64,000 nucleotides of DNA from Camillea tinctor (lineage: Eukaryota; Ascomycota; Sordariomycetes; Xylariales; Xylariaceae), in contig MU394136.1 in NCBI GenBank assembly GCA_022578605.1, positions 86,794 to 150,793 on the forward strand. Direction: 5' to 3'. This document shows positions 12,272 to 24,100 of the stretch, in pieces (the stretch's first letter is position 1; each line of letters begins with the position of its first letter). Position numbers and translations under genes: made by a program. Under the pieces are notes generated by a model, which saw nothing but the letters and a program-made list of their open reading frames with translations, had not been told where the DNA came from and searched no databases.

Positions 12272-13237
12272 ATGGAGGGCATTCAAACCCATCCTTCGAC
12301 TGCCGCGCAGGCCAAGGCCTTCACTGCTCCTGGCTCTCTCTCCTTCCCCGGTGGCGCTGGCGATATTACGCCCCCGTCCTACGACGCCGAGAAGAACGGT
12401 CAGAGATCTGTGAACGGCGGTGCCCAGCAAGGCGGCCAAGCTGCCAACGGTACCGGGGTGACTCCCGCCACACCTGCCGCGACTCCTGCCGCCACGCAGG
12501 GTGGAAGTGGATTGACTCCTACCTTGCAGTATGTATAATCTTATTCATTTGCATCACTGAACCCTGGCTTACCTCGCATGCGAAAGAAACATCGTTGCGA
12601 CGGTCAACCTTGATTGCCGTCTGGATCTGAAGACGATCGCCTTGCATGCGAGAAATGCGGAGTACAACCCCAAGGTACGTCATTGGAAGCTTCACCCGTA
12701 GCCTCTCTGGCTTTGTGCCGGCAGGATCGGTGCTGACTCTAGCCTTACTAGCGTTTCGCTGCTGTCATCATGCGCATTCGTGAACCCAAGACGACCGCAC
12801 TTATCTTCGCTTCGGGCAAGATGGTTGTGACCGGTGCCAAATCTGAGGACGACTCCAAGCTTGCCTCTCGCAAGTACGCTCGTATCATCCAGAAGCTCGG
12901 CTTCAACGCCAAGTTCACCGACTTCAAGATCCAGAACATCGTTGGCAGCTGTGACATCAAGTTCCCCATTCGCCTCGAGGGTTTGGCTTCTCGCCACCAC
13001 AACTTCAGTTCTTACGAACCCGAGTTGTTCCCTGGTCTTATCTACCGTATGATCAAGCCTAAGATCGTGCTCTTGATATTTGTCAGCGGCAAGATCGTCC
13101 TTACTGGTGCTAAGGTCCGAGAGGAGATCTACCAGGCCTTCGAGATGATCTACCCTGTGCTCCAAGGTATGTTGGTTCGTTTCCGTACTACGCACTGGGC
13201 TGTCAGCTAACTCGATACAGACTTTCGCAAGGTCTAA
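12272..13237 (+). CDS. TATA-binding protein (TBP), general transcription factor
   Basis: Four exons: 12272-12528, 12587-12674, 12752-13166 and 13221-13237, giving 258 residues. All introns are GT-AG and in phase (58, 77 and 54 nt). The first about 85 residues are a variable Ala/Thr/Gly-rich tail. The rest is the conserved saddle of two pseudo-repeats: repeat 1 starts [14 protein letters not shown] and contains [13 protein letters not shown]; repeat 2 starts [18 protein letters not shown] and contains [17 protein letters not shown]. It ends in the family's usual DFRKV, of which the last five residues come from a 17-nt final exon. TBP binds the TATA box as part of TFIID and also serves RNA polymerases I and III, in the nucleus. 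The gene converges on the flavoenzyme gene downstream. The ATG follows a purine-rich ATCAAG context and there is no competing in-frame start in the last exon-1 leader bases. Identification is essentially certain. Confidence 0.97.
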
Positions 13238-14156
13238 GCAAATACCACAGGATTCGGATCGGATAAATCTTAGCAGAAACCGCGCGTTGCCTGAACGTGT
13301 GCGCTTCGTTTCACCCGTGCCCTACCTCACTATGGGCATCTGTACGAGTATAGCCCTTGATGATTTTACGACATTCGTCATTACGTGCTCTCGCCTTGGT
13401 TTGGTCTGGACTGGATGGAGGCACTGCCACCTTAACCCCCCACGTTCTTACCTTGCCTGTACCATTGATATTACTCTTTCTGCATTGCATTGGCGTTCTA
13501 CAAAGGAATGGATTTTACATTGAAGATGCCAGGTTGATTATTTCTTCACGGAAAAAAAAACGTCTTAAGACCTGGTCAGACGGCTTACATAGATTGCACC
13601 GTGGCATTCTTCGACGGTATATGCGCTGGACGAGGATGCCGTCTTTAATTTGCTGAAGAAGGGAGGAGTAGAGGAGAGTAGGAAGGTTAAGGTGGTGGCC
13701 TGTGGGGATGTGATAGAGGATGGTCGGCGTATTGCATCTACGCTGTGAATGATGCTTTTAGTCGCTGGCTAAGCTGTGTGGGTCTGTTCTTGCAGATTCA
13801 CCAGGTAGAAAGATACACGCTGCATATTGATCGCCGAATGGCATTGATTATGAGGAAGTGCGTGTGAATATCTGCAAAGTCCCTGGCCAATGCCTATGGT
13901 TTCGCTTGCTTGATTTCCGATAACAGCTGACGTCTTGCATTATGCGCCTTGGTCTTTGCGATAATTGTTTCCGTAGATGGGAGATGATCCATCCTGCTTA
14001 GGTAGAAAATACATCTCACTCTACGAACATGCTACGGCCTTAACCTTGAGTGACATTTCCATTCGCATTCTCTTGTATGTCTATTGTCTTATATATATCA
14101 TGGGTATGATTGTAGATGTGAATAGTATTCCTGTAATGACTGGGGTGCTTGTGATT
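13238..14156. other. convergent intergenic region with 3' UTRs
   Basis: Between the stop codons of TBP and the flavoenzyme. AT-moderate, with short random frames only. It probably holds both 3' UTRs. Confidence 0.5.
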
Positions 14157-15626
14157 CTATAATTTACTCTGCTTCCATTCTTCCGCCAGCACCAGCCCGG
14201 GGCAGCCTCCCCTACTCCCGTCTTCAGTGGCGATGATCCTCTCGACATCATCGTCATCCGCCACCGTCCTAAACTTCCACTTCTCGCGGAACTCCTCCGG
14301 TGGGTTCCCAACAATGCAATCCACGATCTTGTCCCCCAACACGGGCAGGAACTTGAACCCATGCCCGCTGCCCCCCGTAGCCACGAACAAGCCCTCCCAC
14401 CGCGGGTGGTAGTCGATGATCCAATCCCCCGTCGGCGTGTCCGTGTACCAGCACAACCGCGTCTTGAAGAACGGTCGGTCGCCCAGCGAGGGCACGAGCT
14501 TGCGCAGGCCCGCGCGCAGGGCGGCTTCGCCTTCGGGCGGGATGGCGTCGTTCGGGCTGGAGGGGGAAGGGGGGGAGAGATGAGTCAGGGGCACGCTGAC
14601 TACCCTGCGAGGGGACTCGGGGGTGGTTTTTCCCAATGGAGCGCGGGGCAGCGAAACCGGGTTCAGGTACCCGTAGCTGTGCCGCGCCACCTTGAGCACG
14701 CCGTCGCGCGGCGGGATCACGAACAGCCCGTCCGTGAGGTCGAGGAGCACGGGGCTGCGCCCCAGCCGCTCCTGCTCCTCCGCGCTGATGCGCAGGTACC
14801 CCAGCACCTGCCCCGTGGCCACCGCCAGCCCACTCAGGTCGACGAGCGACGGCGTCCAGGCCCCCGCCGCGACGACCACGAGGTCCGCGGCGAGGCGCGA
14901 CCCGTCCGCGAGCTGCGCCCCGGCCACGCGCGACCCGCTCAGCAGCAGCGCGCTCGCCGTCCCGGAAGTAAAGGTTATGCGCCCCGTGCCCACCGCCCGC
15001 GCGTGCGTCCACGCCATGCACGCCCCCGCGTCCGCCCACCCGCTGCCGCAGTTCAGGTACCCCCACCCCCCGAACGCGGCGCCCGTGCCCGACGCGGCGC
15101 GCACCGACGCCGCCGTGGGCAGCGCGCGCACGGTGTCGGGGGCGCGGCCCTCGCCCGCGGCGAGCGCCCGCGCGTTCGCGTAGCTGCGCTGCACGTAGGA
15201 CAGCCCGTTGCCGGTGCGCGATTCGGCGCCCCCGCCCGCGACCAGGAGGCCCGACTCGGTGTAGCGGCCCCCGCCGCCGAGGTAGTCATCACCTGAAACG
15301 TCAGGCGAGGAAGGGGAGGAGGAAGAAGAAGAGGGGGAAGAGGGCGAACGACGCCAGTGCTTGGATATGGCCTCCGAGGCGAGGGCCGCGTACGCCGGGT
15401 CTGCGTAGTCCGCGCGGATGATGCGCGAGCTGTCGATCGAGGAGGCGTCTGGGGAGGGGAAGACGCCGGGCTCCGGGGCGCGGTCCAGGACCGTGAGCTG
15501 GGTGTGCTTGAAGAGCGGGTTCTGCGCTAGAGAGAGGGCGGTGCTGAGGCCGAAGACGCCGGAGCCGATTATGAGGATGCTGGAAGGGGGTGTGTAGGGG
15601 GTGGAGGGGGAGGTGGAGGGGGCCAT
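14157..15626 (-). CDS. peroxisomal FAD-dependent amine oxidase (sarcosine/fructosyl-amine oxidase family)
   Basis: A single-exon frame of 489 residues from the ATG at 15626. The open frame extends 45 codons further upstream, but the FAD motif sits too near this ATG for an earlier start to be needed. An N-terminal dinucleotide-binding motif (IIGSGVFGLSTAL, residues about 19-31) is followed by a DAO-superfamily body. Near the C-terminus CWYTDTPTGDW (Cys about 392) matches the region where monomeric sarcosine oxidase and fructosyl-amine oxidases attach FAD covalently through Cys, followed by DYHP and GGSGHGFKFLP. The last three residues are SKL, a type-1 peroxisomal targeting signal, as in many fungal members. 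It should oxidise an N-methyl or N-glycated amino acid, producing H2O2. A Ser-rich insert (about residues 95-110) and a very GC-rich coding body are unusual. The exact substrate cannot be read. Confidence 0.88.
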   Translation of the reverse strand: MAPSTSPSTPYTPPSSILIIGSGVFGLSTALSLAQNPLFKHTQLTVLDRAPEPGVFPSPDASSIDSSRIIRADYADPAYAALASEAISKHWRRSPSSPSSSSSSPSSPDVSGDDYLGGGGRYTESGLLVAGGGAESRTGNGLSYVQRSYANARALAAGEGRAPDTVRALPTAASVRAASGTGAAFGGWGYLNCGSGWADAGACMAWTHARAVGTGRITFTSGTASALLLSGSRVAGAQLADGSRLAADLVVVAAGAWTPSLVDLSGLAVATGQVLGYLRISAEEQERLGRSPVLLDLTDGLFVIPPRDGVLKVARHSYGYLNPVSLPRAPLGKTTPESPRRVVSVPLTHLSPPSPSSPNDAIPPEGEAALRAGLRKLVPSLGDRPFFKTRLCWYTDTPTGDWIIDYHPRWEGLFVATGGSGHGFKFLPVLGDKIVDCIVGNPPEEFREKWKFRTVADDDDVERIIATEDGSRGGCPGLVLAEEWKQSKL

Positions 15627-17128
15627 TGTGGGATGGGGTGGGAAGGGGACAGGCGAAGAAAATTGGGGGTGCGTGAGTAAGTTATATATATGACTTATAT
15701 GTGTATTGATGTGTGTGTGTGTTATATAAATAATATAAGACTGCAATACTTCGTTACACAATATATATGAGGTTAGAGGGGAGTAACAAAGTTGGGGAGA
15801 TATCCAGATATGAAGATATATATATAGGTTATATATATATGCAACCTATAGTAATGAGAGATAACTGCAAAATCCCCGAGGGGAGGAAACACTAGAATTT
15901 ATAAGCCGACCTAACTCGGCACGAAGAACCGTAGTAGTCTATATCTGTGTTAGTTTATATGTATGTACTTCGTACGGATATGGAGAAAGGGTGGGCCTCT
16001 TGCCTATACCTTACTCGAACAGATGTTAACTCGACTGTAGTAGTATAATTCACTAAGGGAAAAAAACAAGAGTAAGAAAAAATAATCAAAATCGTTGGTT
16101 GACTGTCCCCACTGCTGGTTCGCGATAACTCTCCGTTAACCCTCCGATATGGATTGGAGATGTCATTACCTCAAAGCACTGAAGGGCGTCGTTGATTTGA
16201 TAAGTGACGTATAATGACAAGTTTGGGTGGTGCCATTTCCATTTATTCATGTTTATTATTATTGTTTTTATTTTCATTATTATTTCTGTAGTCCATTGGT
16301 AGAGGTGAATGGGATATATATCCTCTCCTCCCCGCGGAGACTTACCGTCTTTATTCATATATATTATACTAGTAGGTCGGACGGATGCTTCTCATAGGTT
16401 CAGTGTTGATAGGTGCGTAACTTGGCATGACTGTTCCTATAGATTTGTAGACTTGAAGGAGGGGTAACCTTGAAGTAGCTTGTTATCATATCTAAGCTCG
16501 GGTACTTGTGTATGTATTCTGCTGTAGAATACAGCCATACGCACATATGTTGTCTTGCACGATTAATGTTTTTAATAATATTTTTAATAGGTAATCTACC
16601 ACAATTATCTAAGGTATATAGATTCTAGTTAATTTATCCAGCACGTGTTCTATATGGTGTACGAATTATTGCACTTGCTTAATGGCATATCCTAACTAGT
16701 AGTTTTACACAAACCCTTTGATAAGAAGTAGGTATGGATACATGCGGTTGCAAACGGATATCGGTTCTCCGGAGTTGCGGAGTACGGAGTACTATGTACG
16801 TACATACCTAGGTAGATAGCGATGCACGTCCACTACCACTGCATAAGTACCCTAACCTAAATAGGTTAATGCCTTATCGCGACAGAGGTTGGGAGTCAAG
16901 TTTACCGTCTTACACCCTTACAACCTCAACTTCCCCTTGAGCATCTTCAATTTTCAAGCTCAATTTTCTCAAGCTCAATCTAGCTCCATTACTAACCTAA
17001 CATCCACCGATTCTGCAAACCGAAACGTGTCCCGAGGTGCTTCACACATTCCTGCATACATCCAACCTACAGAATGATAATGCGAAATACCCATGCGAAT
17101 GAGAATCTCCATGTAGACTAAGACAACC
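15627..17128. other. divergent intergenic region between flavoenzyme and SR140 genes
   Basis: AT-rich, with TATATA-rich stretches around 15770-15840 and a GT microsatellite at about 15708-15723. A cluster of three direct CGGAGT units lies near 16767-16790, followed by TACCTAGGTA at 16805-16814. It must hold both promoters. No gene was recognised. Confidence 0.5.
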
Positions 17129-19615
17129 ATGTCTTCATCCAAGAAACTAACCGACTTCCCCGACGTCGAGGCCAAGCTCCAGAAGCCATCCAAGCAATCT
17201 GCCTTCGAGAGACAAAAAGCAGATGCCGAGGCTAAACGCAAACGCGAGGCCGAGGAGACCGCTGCCGTATATGAGAGTTTTGTCAAGAGTTTCGACCACG
17301 ACGGTGACAATGGTGGTGAAGGAGGTAACCTGGGTCAACGCGGTCGTCCAGGCGCGCCCTTTGGTCGACCGGGTGGGAATCCTGCCTTTGGAGGTGGAGG
17401 GCCAGCGAAGAGGCATTTTGGTGCCCCAGCCGGCGGTCCAGCTCTGAAGAGCGGTCCAGGGTCTCTGGGCCCGGCACCTCCTTCTTTTGGCAAGAAGAAA
17501 TTCGATAACTTCCAGTCCACCACAAGTAGGCGGGGCCCAGACGAAGCCCGAGGCCGACTTGGCTTCCACGACGACGAGAGCGACGATGGCTTTGCACCGA
17601 AAGCCAATAAGCGAGTCTCGCAGGCCTTCAATACCAGTGATGACGAGGCGGATACGAGGGCGAGGGACATTGCCGAGGAGAAGGCTATAGCACGACCTAC
17701 TCTGCGGCTGGCCAACTTGCCCCCTGGAACTTCGCCTGCCGTGATCAAAGCCCTGATGCCGGAAAACCTCAACGTAGAAAATGTGAAGATCCTACCGTCT
17801 GCCACTTCAGGGGGTTCCGACAGGAAATCAATGGCAGCTATTGTTACCGTGTCACAAGAAACTCCGGCGACCGACCTCGATACCGCGGTGAGCTCCTTGC
17901 AGAATAGATATCTAGGGTACGGGTTCTACTTGTCGCTACATAGGCATTTATCCTCTGCTGTCACATCTACCACCACTGTCACTTCGAGTCTTACATCGTC
18001 TTCTACATCGTATGCCTTCGGTGCTAAACCTGTTCCCCAACGAAATGACCATAACTCTCACCAATCCGGTGGATTCCACCGTGGATTTGCTCCCCCTTCA
18101 TCCTATGGCCCGGCAGGTGCTGGCCACGTGCAAAGGAATCTTTTATACGTCCCAGTGCAACCCCCTAGAGACATAAAACAGATCCAACTCATCCACAAGG
18201 TTGTTGAATCAGTCCTCGAGCATGGCCCGGAATTTGAAGCACTGTTGATGTCTCGGCCCGATGTACAGAAAGAGGAGAAATGGGCGTGGCTCTGGGATGC
18301 ACGCAGTGAAGGAGGAATTTGGTATCGTTGGAGACTTTGGGAAGTTATCACAGGCGGAGAAGCAAATGCTGGTCGACAGGGGAAGTATTTGCCCCTCTTT
18401 GAAGGAAGCCATGCGTGGAAAAAACCCGAGAAGATTTTGGTATACGAATACGCTACCGCCATCGACGAGTTCGTATCTGACCCAGAGTATAACTCGTCGG
18501 ATGAGGATGATTATGAGGACGAAGGCAACAAACCAGCAGAAGGCGGGGATAACGAGAAAACGTATCTCAACCCTTTGGATAAGGCGAGGTTAACACACTT
18601 GCTAGCACGTCTTCCGACAACGCTAGCCAAGATTCGAAAAGGGGACGTAGCTCGGATTACAACATTGGCCATCACTCACTCGAGTCGAGGAGCGGACGAG
18701 ATAGTCGACATGATCGTCACCAACATCATCAAACCGTTTGCACTCACTTCTGCTAACCCGGAATACAAGAAAAATGGAGATGATAGGGAGCATGCTCGCG
18801 GATCACTAGACTCGACGCCCGCGCTAGAGGACACAGCTACAAAATTAACTGAGGCCCAAGATACGAGCGGTTCGAGCCTAGTCGGCCTTTACATCGTGAG
18901 TGACATCCTGTCATCGTCAGCTACGAGCGGAGTCCGGCATGCTTGGCGCTATCGCCAGCTCTTCGAGACTGCCCTCAAAAAGAGCAAGGTGTTTGAGATA
19001 TTGGGACTTACCGCCGAGCGTCTCAATTGGGGACGCCTAAGAGCCGAGAAATGGAAACGTAGCGTTGGTCTAGTATTGGGCCTGTGGGAAGGATGGTGTG
19101 TGTTCCCGAATGAGAGCCAGCAGCTATTCAGCCATACTTTTGAGAACCCCCCGAGTGCCAAGAAAGAGGAGCAAGTAGAGGAGGGAGCCAAGAAAACTAG
19201 TAAATGGAAGACCGTCGAAGCTGGACCTAGCGCCCAGAGCGAGCAAAAAGGTTTCCTGCCTATATCGACTAAGGAAGAAACACGCTACAATGATGAAGAA
19301 GCTGGAAGCACAGTGGGTGACGTTGATGGTGAAGCTATGGATGAGGACGCGTCGATGATGGATGTAGAGCTCGATAGTGACATTGACGGAGTACCTATGG
19401 ACGAAGAAGAAGAGGAGGAGGGTGAACCGATGGACCAAGATTCTAGCGACACGAAGATTGACGAATGTAAGGATGATGGAGATAACAAGGCTCAGACAGA
19501 GGAATCCGTGGGTGGCGATTTACCATCAAAGGAACCACAAAAACCGAGGAGGCGTATGCGGGCTGTTGACATGTTTGCCGACTCAGACGGCTCTGATGCT
19601 GATGACAGCAAATAA
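17129..19615 (+). CDS. U2 snRNP-associated SURP protein (SR140/U2SURP-like)
   Basis: An intronless frame of 828 residues. The N-terminus is charged and coiled (AFERQKADAEAKRKREAEE), followed by a Gly/Pro-rich stretch. An RRM-like region runs about 189-272 (PTLRLANLPPGT to YLGYGFYLSL). A SURP/SWAP-type region is at about 349-405 (IHKVVESVLEHGPEFEALLM ... WYRWRLWEV), and a CID-like helical domain at about 480-660 (LARLPTTLAKIRKGDVARI ... WEGWCVFPN). The acidic tail contains DIDGVPMDEE, a hallmark repeat of U2SURP/SR140 proteins. These proteins associate with the U2 snRNP and act in pre-mRNA splicing in the nucleus. The start is the first ATG after a purine-rich leader (AAGACAACC). The order RRM-SURP-CID and the DIDGVPMDE signature make the call firm. 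Confidence 0.93.
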   Translation: MSSSKKLTDFPDVEAKLQKPSKQSAFERQKADAEAKRKREAEETAAVYESFVKSFDHDGDNGGEGGNLGQRGRPGAPFGRPGGNPAFGGGGPAKRHFGAPAGGPALKSGPGSLGPAPPSFGKKKFDNFQSTTSRRGPDEARGRLGFHDDESDDGFAPKANKRVSQAFNTSDDEADTRARDIAEEKAIARPTLRLANLPPGTSPAVIKALMPENLNVENVKILPSATSGGSDRKSMAAIVTVSQETPATDLDTAVSSLQNRYLGYGFYLSLHRHLSSAVTSTTTVTSSLTSSSTSYAFGAKPVPQRNDHNSHQSGGFHRGFAPPSSYGPAGAGHVQRNLLYVPVQPPRDIKQIQLIHKVVESVLEHGPEFEALLMSRPDVQKEEKWAWLWDARSEGGIWYRWRLWEVITGGEANAGRQGKYLPLFEGSHAWKKPEKILVYEYATAIDEFVSDPEYNSSDEDDYEDEGNKPAEGGDNEKTYLNPLDKARLTHLLARLPTTLAKIRKGDVARITTLAITHSSRGADEIVDMIVTNIIKPFALTSANPEYKKNGDDREHARGSLDSTPALEDTATKLTEAQDTSGSSLVGLYIVSDILSSSATSGVRHAWRYRQLFETALKKSKVFEILGLTAERLNWGRLRAEKWKRSVGLVLGLWEGWCVFPNESQQLFSHTFENPPSAKKEEQVEEGAKKTSKWKTVEAGPSAQSEQKGFLPISTKEETRYNDEEAGSTVGDVDGEAMDEDASMMDVELDSDIDGVPMDEEEEEEGEPMDQDSSDTKIDECKDDGDNKAQTEESVGGDLPSKEPQKPRRRMRAVDMFADSDGSDADDSK

Positions 19616-20501
19616 GAAGCGATTAGGTCTCTAAAACAGCATATCACTTCCTATCTCTCATGATATCGTTTCGCGATAGTTTTACGATAGCTTCGCCACA
19701 TCCGACTCATCAGGGCAGTCCAAATTGCCTTTCCTTAGATTTGTTGGGTGCCGTTCATACGAACTTTGGTATACTTTCCACGAATTAGACGAGCTAGAGT
19801 GCTGACTTGCGTTGATGAAACAACGGCACTAAACTTTGTCAAACATATTCATCGAGCAATGAAGCCCATCACACCAAGTGCTGATGACTGCTGAGAGATA
19901 TTATCATCCACTTTTATAGACACACTGTCGAACTTTGGGTGTATCTTCAAGCCACGTGACAGCTTTGGATCCGAATTAACTTTGGACCAGGGACATCTTT
20001 AGATCGAGGGCATCGAAAGACTGAGGACATCTAATCACACTATACTTGACTGAGGCTAGGTAAAGTCCAGGGCAGTCGAGCTGTCGATTTAGGGGGAGGG
20101 GGGGTAAAGTCGATGGGCATTTGGCAGTGGGATGGGACTGTGGACGAAAGCTACGAACTGGTAGAGTTTCTGAGTACGACTAGACCATCAATATTCACCG
20201 ACAGATCTGGCTAGGAAGTGGAGATCGACAAAGGGACAAGGGGACAAAAGCGATGGGAGGAACTTTGGGGCTTCGGTCCCGACGAGAAAGAGCCACCTCG
20301 CCTTCCTCGCCTTGACGCAGCCCCCACGCGATGATGTGAAATGTGAGGAACAAAGGCTATAGGGAGGAACGTAAAAACGAGGTTAGGCACTCCCCTTAAC
20401 CTTTAACAGGATCTAGATGAGGACATTACGTCGTAGTAGGAGCTTGTGGGTGGCAAATAGAGAATGTTATCAAGAGGCTATACCTACTATGCGTCAACTC
20501 A

Positions 20502-20513
20502 CCCCCCCCCCCC
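20502..20513. repeat. C homopolymer, 12 bases
   Basis: An uninterrupted run of 12 C followed by TTTCCCTTTC, nearly the same right flank as the C run at 24084. Confidence 0.75.
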
Positions 20514-22568
20514 TTTCCCTTTCACATGTCGACACACCCAGGCTGCCCCTCTTATCATTATTTGGCCAATGATCCCTGGCAAATGGGAAGTCTAAAACAT
20601 AGCATTCTTGACTGATGCTTTTGACAGTCTGCTGTGGCCTGGTTTTTGTTTCTCTCGGTGGATCGATGAACTCTCTAGAAGGAGAGAAGTATGCCTATAA
20701 GGTTGGATCGGAGGCTTCCTGGCTTGACTATTGCTATGAATCACGTGTTGGCTAGGTTAGGTCGCGTGACTCATCCCCTACTATACCTACGTGGGCTGCT
20801 TGTTGCTGAAGGGAAGGGTGATTAGTAGTGTTCGCTTGTGCCATGGAGCTTGGGCTGTGGCAATGGGCCTGAGAAACGGAAAATGCTTGCTGATGCTCTA
20901 CTGGTGGTGGTGGGTTTGGGTGAATTAGGGAGGCTACATAGGAGGGTAGGTGAGATGGTCTACTGGAACGTGTCTCCTCTCCCCCGTTTCCCCTTACTCT
21001 CATCTCCCCCTTCTCCCCCTTCTCCCCCCAACTTCTTTTTTAAAAACGTACTATCTTGCTCTTCCGTGTTCTATTCTTGCCCGCGTAATAGTGAATCAGT
21101 CTTCCCCACCATTCTGTTCCTTCTAAGTTTCGCAATGAACACATTCCTCTCTTCCTTTTCCTGGGCTGAGTTTGGTAGTCTCGGAAGTGTAATCAGACGC
21201 TTTACTTTTACCACCTCTGTTATGGGTCACGAGGACTGAAATGGAGGAAGTCAAAAAAAGGGTATTATACCTATTTATTTAAGCTTTGTAATCTGGGCCG
21301 GTGGTTTTTTGGGTTTGTGAGTTCCCCAAAGCTTGGGAGCAAATATATCTTGGTTCAGATGGAATTTTGTGTTTGGTAGTTTGTGAGCTTAAAGTCGGTG
21401 TTGATGAGGTTGAATATCTATCGGCTTGGTGTTTTGTGGGGGCGGGGGAAGGCGCAGGGGAAGTTGCCTAATCGGGTAAGCTATAGGTTGTAGAGTTCCA
21501 ATAGTAGTGCCAGGTGTCTAGCCCAACGGGGAGATTAACTAACTAGAAGCTGGTTTAGTACTGAACTTATTGAAGCCTGACCCGGATATCTCGGGAGTGG
21601 ATGTAGAGAAATCTAAAACATCCAAGATATGCTTTTCTTCAATCCTATGTTCAAGCTTTCTACCCTGGGCTTAGTCTGCGGTTCTAGCCGTACCTAGTAG
21701 TCTGGATGATTTTTTTCCTTTTTTTATTGCATAAATTGCCTACTACCAAACACTGCTGTTCGATAAAAAACATTGCTAACTGGACCCCTAGCCATAACAC
21801 CTAATCCTATCCTCTGACCAAACCCTATCCTTTCCCCCTAACCAAACCTAGGCTTATATTAGCCTTTGCAATCAGCTGATTGCAGCCGTAAAGCAGCTGC
21901 AAATCAGCTGTTGTCCAGGTCAATCGATAGCTTGGCATTTCTTAGCACGGCGTCGACTTTTGGGTAGGTAGGAAGCTCTAGACTAGTAGGTTTGATTACT
22001 GAGCATTAGGTAGATCCATGGGATGGAATACTATACGTATGAACTAGTAGAATGGACGGGAGTTAGGGAACGTCACTTAAACACGCGCAGCCTTTTACTG
22101 TTACTTTTTTTAACCTGGTTTCCTATAGTGTAGCCTGGTCCACCTACTTTTCTAAGCTTTTGATATTATAGTTTTTTCTTTTTTTTCTTCTTAGGTTTGG
22201 CTACTTGCTACTATTCTGCAGGAAAGTTATCTGGAAATCAGATTAGACAAGTTCGGGGCATCACATGTCAGTAGATAGGTAGACTAGGTAGGTAGTAATT
22301 TACTAGGAAGCGCAACCTGCACGGCCTCATCTTTCCCCGGGTGCTTACCCCCCTCCCTTTTAGAGTTTACGATAGCACAGCAGCTTGGTACTTAAGCAGG
22401 GTTATCCATTCTTTCGGCACGTGGTAGGATAAAGTTGCGGCTTCAGCCAGCTGCCGCCCCTCCTTTCCAGGTTACCTCAGCATAGCTTGGGAATAAGGGA
22501 ATCTTTTTGTATTGTTTTAAGGTTCGGTTGGGGTTGTCGATCCTTACGAGCCGGGCCGCGAGTAAAAG

Positions 22569-22585
22569 GATGGATGGATGGATGG
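22569..22585. repeat. ATGG tetranucleotide microsatellite
   Basis: Four perfect GATG units in intergenic DNA. Confidence 0.7.
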
Positions 22586-24083
22586 CATATGGTGGGGAAG
22601 CGTAAAATAGGTACTTACAACTATACCTGACGGAGGGGCACGTGCCTTGCCTTCATGCAATGATACCATTTTTAGCCACTATCTATAGAGTACATATGCA
22701 GGGACCGAAATTATTTCCTGCTGCTGCGATAAAAACGGGTTAGCAAGGTTGATTCGCCACTTGGCGGTTTATAAGATTTCCGGCTTGCATGTTGCAGCAA
22801 ATATGCAGGAGCTTTGGCCTGGCCAGTTCGGGTTGTATTGATGTTATGACCTGACATCTTTTCAGAGGTCTGTCTGTGGATAGTGGTTATCTATGTATCT
22901 AACTTTACTGCTCGTTGTGTTAGTATCCACTAATTTGTCTATCAATATCGTGGCATGACACTACTTAGCATTAGTATGACTGATTGTACTTACATAGTAG
23001 TATCTATTGATCTATGTTGTTAAGTATGGATTTATTTGGCTAGACTAAGCACTTACATACTATCAGACCTGTAGGTATAGAAAAATGTTGGTTATCTCTA
23101 TGCGTATGTATCTAAGTCTAGATGCGTTTCTTAGATACGTATCAATCATATTGCGAATTTATGCTGGGTTTCGGTACGTCAATAGCGTACTGATTGGCAG
23201 ATCGTCCATCTCGCCTGCACGAAATCGGACAATTCTAGATCTGCATCTTATAGTGCTGTCATACTTTGCTACTATGCATACTTATAAACCATAACACCTA
23301 CTAGTTTCAGGCTGCTCTTTACACCCAAATTCTTTGGTTCCCTCAGGGCCCTCCCAATTGCTAGGATTATGTACCTAATTCAAGCCAAGTCATATGGATG
23401 CACTGGCCATAAAACAGGTACCTAGGTACTTAGGTAGTCAACCCCTCCGGAGAAGAGAGACAAGCACCCCGTGCCATGATGCACCATCTTTCAACCCCGC
23501 GATTGATAGGGGCCATACCCCTGCCCATGCGCATATAAACTACATACATGGTAAGGCACAAACAATATGTTTCGACGGCTCTTATAAAAATCTTTGTAGA
23601 TCAACAGTGGTGGGTAATTAGATGTCGTTTTTATTTTCCGGTCACTTCTAACCCCAAGATAATCTTTTCATGATTTTTTTTTCTTTTTTTACAACATACC
23701 AGTTACCTCACCAGTTGCAAGGCTTCAAGCGAATATATGTCTAGTGAGGTGACTTGGTTGTCAACTGAGGCTAAGGCTTGTCAATGGGAGGATAGCTGAA
23801 CTTTAAACTGAACTCGACATTCAGCCCTAGCGAATACAGAGACACCCTTGTAAACCAACTTGGGTTGAACCTTGATGTGGAGAGGAAGAAACGACAGTAC
23901 ATCACGCATGGAACCATCTCGGGAAGCTGCCGTGCTGCAAGGCAAGAGCCGCAAGCTTAAAATGTTCTAAGTGGTGATCCCTGATCCCCCTGGTCCTCGC
24001 TAATTATGTCGCGCTTATATCTCATTCACGCCCGGGGCTCTGTCCTGCATGCGCGCGGAGAATGGTCGGTTTTCTATCTTACA

Positions 24084-24100
24084 CCCCCCCCCCCCCCCCC
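24084..24100. repeat. C homopolymer, 17 bases
   Basis: A 17-base C run followed by TTTCCCTTTC and more pyrimidines, in the gene-poor region upstream of the copper factor. Confidence 0.8.

Noticed and set aside
14361..15296. Long plus-strand frames opposite the flavoenzyme
   Set aside because: Arg/Ala/Pro-rich shadows of a GC-rich coding strand.
20838..21239. 133-codon plus-strand frame
   Set aside because: Low-complexity pyrimidine-derived Pro/Ser/Phe runs with no protein features.
21790..21850. CCCTAACC-like stretch resembling telomere repeat
   Set aside because: The units are irregular and not the fungal TTAGGG repeat.
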